From: Betaproteobacteria bacterium
GTDB taxonomy: Bacteria > Pseudomonadota > Gammaproteobacteria > Burkholderiales > SG8-41
Assembly (NCBI GenBank): GCA_023266235.1
Contig: JAHFRL010000039.1
Location: forward strand, 1 to 34,630
Length of the DNA: 34,630 nt
Reading direction: 5' to 3'
This document shows, in pieces, positions 33,619 to 34,630 of the stretch (the stretch's first letter is position 1; each line of letters starts with the position of its first letter). The position numbers and the translations under genes are program-made. The notes beneath the pieces were generated by a model, which had not been told where the DNA came from, made no database searches, and was given only the letters and a program-made list of their open reading frames with translations.

Positions 33619-33981
33619 AACTCGTAACCGATGGCAACCCAATACCGCCAGTCGTCCACCGCCTCGCGGGTCTCGCCTTTGGCGTCGATTACTTCGAGTT
33701 GCGATAGCGGCACGCCGAGCTTCCGCCCGGCGAAGCGAATCAACACGAACATCTCGCGCATGCAATCGTCCTCCTTCGCCATCGCCAGCACCTCCACCTG
33801 CTCGCCTTTCTTCAGCGGCGAAACCGAACGCTCGGTGGTGCAGCGCGCCTTACGGAAATTCGAGTTTTTCCTCAAGGTAGTAGTACCAGCTCATCGCGCG
33901 TTCCACCTCGTTGTAGGCATCGACCACGATCTCGTCGATGACGCGGTGCTCGCGGGCGCGGTTGAGATTCGGTTTATGCAT
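33615..33981 (-). pseudogene. CcbP-like calcium-binding protein, frameshifted
   Basis: Two adjacent frames together form one protein of the calcium-binding CcbP family (about 120 residues). The first, from the ATG at 33981, contains IVVDAYNEVERAMSWYYYL and runs into TAA at 33852-33850 after LEFP. The second resumes at KARCTTERSVSPLKKGEQVE and continues through MREMFVLIRF, VPLSQLEVID and DDWRYWVAIGYEF to the stop at 33615. Relatives read FPFKARC across the join, so two bases are missing (or one is extra) at about 33852. The rest looks undecayed, including the acidic residues expected to bind calcium. Either a recent inactivation or a sequencing error. Its end overlaps the DUF4143 gene end by four bases. 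Confidence 0.75.
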
Positions 33982-34052
33982 CGAGAACGGGGACGAACAA
34001 GCCGAGGCCGAAGTGGCAACCGAAACCGAGCGTCGATCGAGTCGCTTATGGA

Positions 34053-34613
34053 CTACGCCACGCGCCGCGCGCGGCTGATCTCGCCGTGCTCGACCGACCG
34101 GACTTGCGCGCGCTCGCCATGACCTTTGGTCAGCAGGTAGAGGACATACTGGTTAAGACTCACGCCTTGCGCCTTGGCGGCACGCGCGAGCTCCGCGTGC
34201 AGCCGCCTCGGAACACGCATCAGGAACTTGCCGCTATAGTTCACATCCGCGCGGTCGCTCGGCTTCGGAACCGGATTGCCCACCTTCTTTGCCGCCTTGA
34301 GCCAGAGGTCGATCGCCGTATGCAGCTCTTTGATTGCCTCGGTCTCGGTCTTGCCACACGCCGATGCGCCCGGCAGATCGGGGGCGATGGCAATAAAGCC
34401 CTTGTCCTCGTCACTCCAAAAAACCTCGATCGGATAGCCGTTTTGTTCTCGCAGATATTCGATCGGCGCGCCGTAGCCGCGCAGGTCATCGATGACGCGG
34501 TTGACCGTCGCGCGCGAGCATTCGAGTTCGCGCTCGATCGCCGCGCGTGGCACCGGCAGCCGCCGTAACGACAGAATGCGGTGAAGGCTGTAATAGCGGT
34601 GGAAACGCTCCAT
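34053..34613 (-). CDS. HTH (WYL/YafY-type) - HicB antitoxin fusion protein
   Basis: A protein of 186 residues joining two known parts. Residues 1-60 (MERFHRYYSLHRILSLRR, ECSRATVNRVIDDLR, GAPIEYLREQNGY) are the winged helix-turn-helix that begins WYL/YafY-type regulators. Residues 61-165 are a complete HicB antitoxin: EVFWSDEDKGFIAIAPDLPG, the helix TEAIKELHTAIDLWLKAAKK, a linker, and the ribbon-helix-helix GKFLMRVPRRLHAELARAAK with VSLNQYVLYLL. The join lies at NGY-PIEVFW, where a HicB would normally begin M-x-Y-P-(I/V)-E. The WYL ligand domain is missing. There is no hicA downstream, and upstream is the window edge. GGGGAGG lies before the ATG. It may act as a DNA-binding regulator rather than as an antitoxin. 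Confidence 0.8.
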   Translation of the reverse strand: MERFHRYYSLHRILSLRRLPVPRAAIERELECSRATVNRVIDDLRGYGAPIEYLREQNGYPIEVFWSDEDKGFIAIAPDLPGASACGKTETEAIKELHTAIDLWLKAAKKVGNPVPKPSDRADVNYSGKFLMRVPRRLHAELARAAKAQGVSLNQYVLYLLTKGHGERAQVRSVEHGEISRARRVA

Positions 34614-34630
34614 GCCCGCCCTCCCCTGCG

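Noticed and set aside
34053..34613. A standard HicAB toxin-antitoxin module
   Set aside because: Only the HicB part is present, fused to an HTH; no HicA-type double-stranded RNA-binding protein is found downstream, and the upstream side is outside the window.

Overview
The window is GC-rich, densely coded chromosomal DNA. It looks like a betaproteobacterium of Burkholderiales type. The reasons are two orphan tripartite-tricarboxylate (Bug/TctC-type) binding proteins, an E. coli-type DnaE, an RhlE helicase with a Gly/Arg-rich tail, a CmpX-like membrane protein and an Asp/Glu ABC importer. The taxonomic call is inference from gene families; no rRNA or tRNA gene was found.

Layout. 1-0.8 kb: the 3' end of a metallo-beta-lactamase-fold hydrolase gene, abutting a SCO1/SenC copper chaperone. 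1-4.6 kb: dnaE on the minus strand. 4.8-9.3 kb: small housekeeping and envelope genes (DUF4124 protein, TraB/GumN protein, EamA transporter, two alpha/beta hydrolases). 9.3-18.8 kb: an organic acid and acidic amino acid region. It holds a Bug binding protein closed by a strong terminator, an Asp/Glu racemase, a minus-strand run aspA - mmgE/prpD - Bug binding protein, and, divergent from aspA, the importer gltI-gltJ-gltK-gltL. Import by GltIJKL, deamination by AspA to fumarate and racemisation fit one metabolic theme. 18.8-20.3 kb: a short relic of a second gltL 3' end, then an unknown lipoprotein behind a candidate FNR/Anr-type promoter. 20.3-29 kb: an argE-type deacylase with a clear sigma70 promoter, divergent from a peptide-type ABC cluster with two tandem paralogous binding proteins, two permeases and two ATPases. 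29.1-32.1 kb: a CmpX-like protein and convergent rhlE, with a terminator and a REP-like hairpin between them.

32.1-34.6 kb is the accessory end and the most unusual part. It contains a DUF4143-type AAA ATPase with a perfect inverted repeat over its start, a CcbP-like calcium-binding protein gene broken by a frameshift, and a reading frame that joins the helix-turn-helix of a WYL/YafY-type regulator seamlessly to a complete HicB antitoxin, with no HicA toxin in view.

The main points to check are the HTH-HicB chimera, the gltL 3'-end relic (and a weaker relic of a binding-protein 3' end), the FNR-type promoter, the inverted repeat at the DUF4143 gene and the frameshifted CcbP gene. I saw no CRISPR array, complete insertion sequence, prophage or defence operon.
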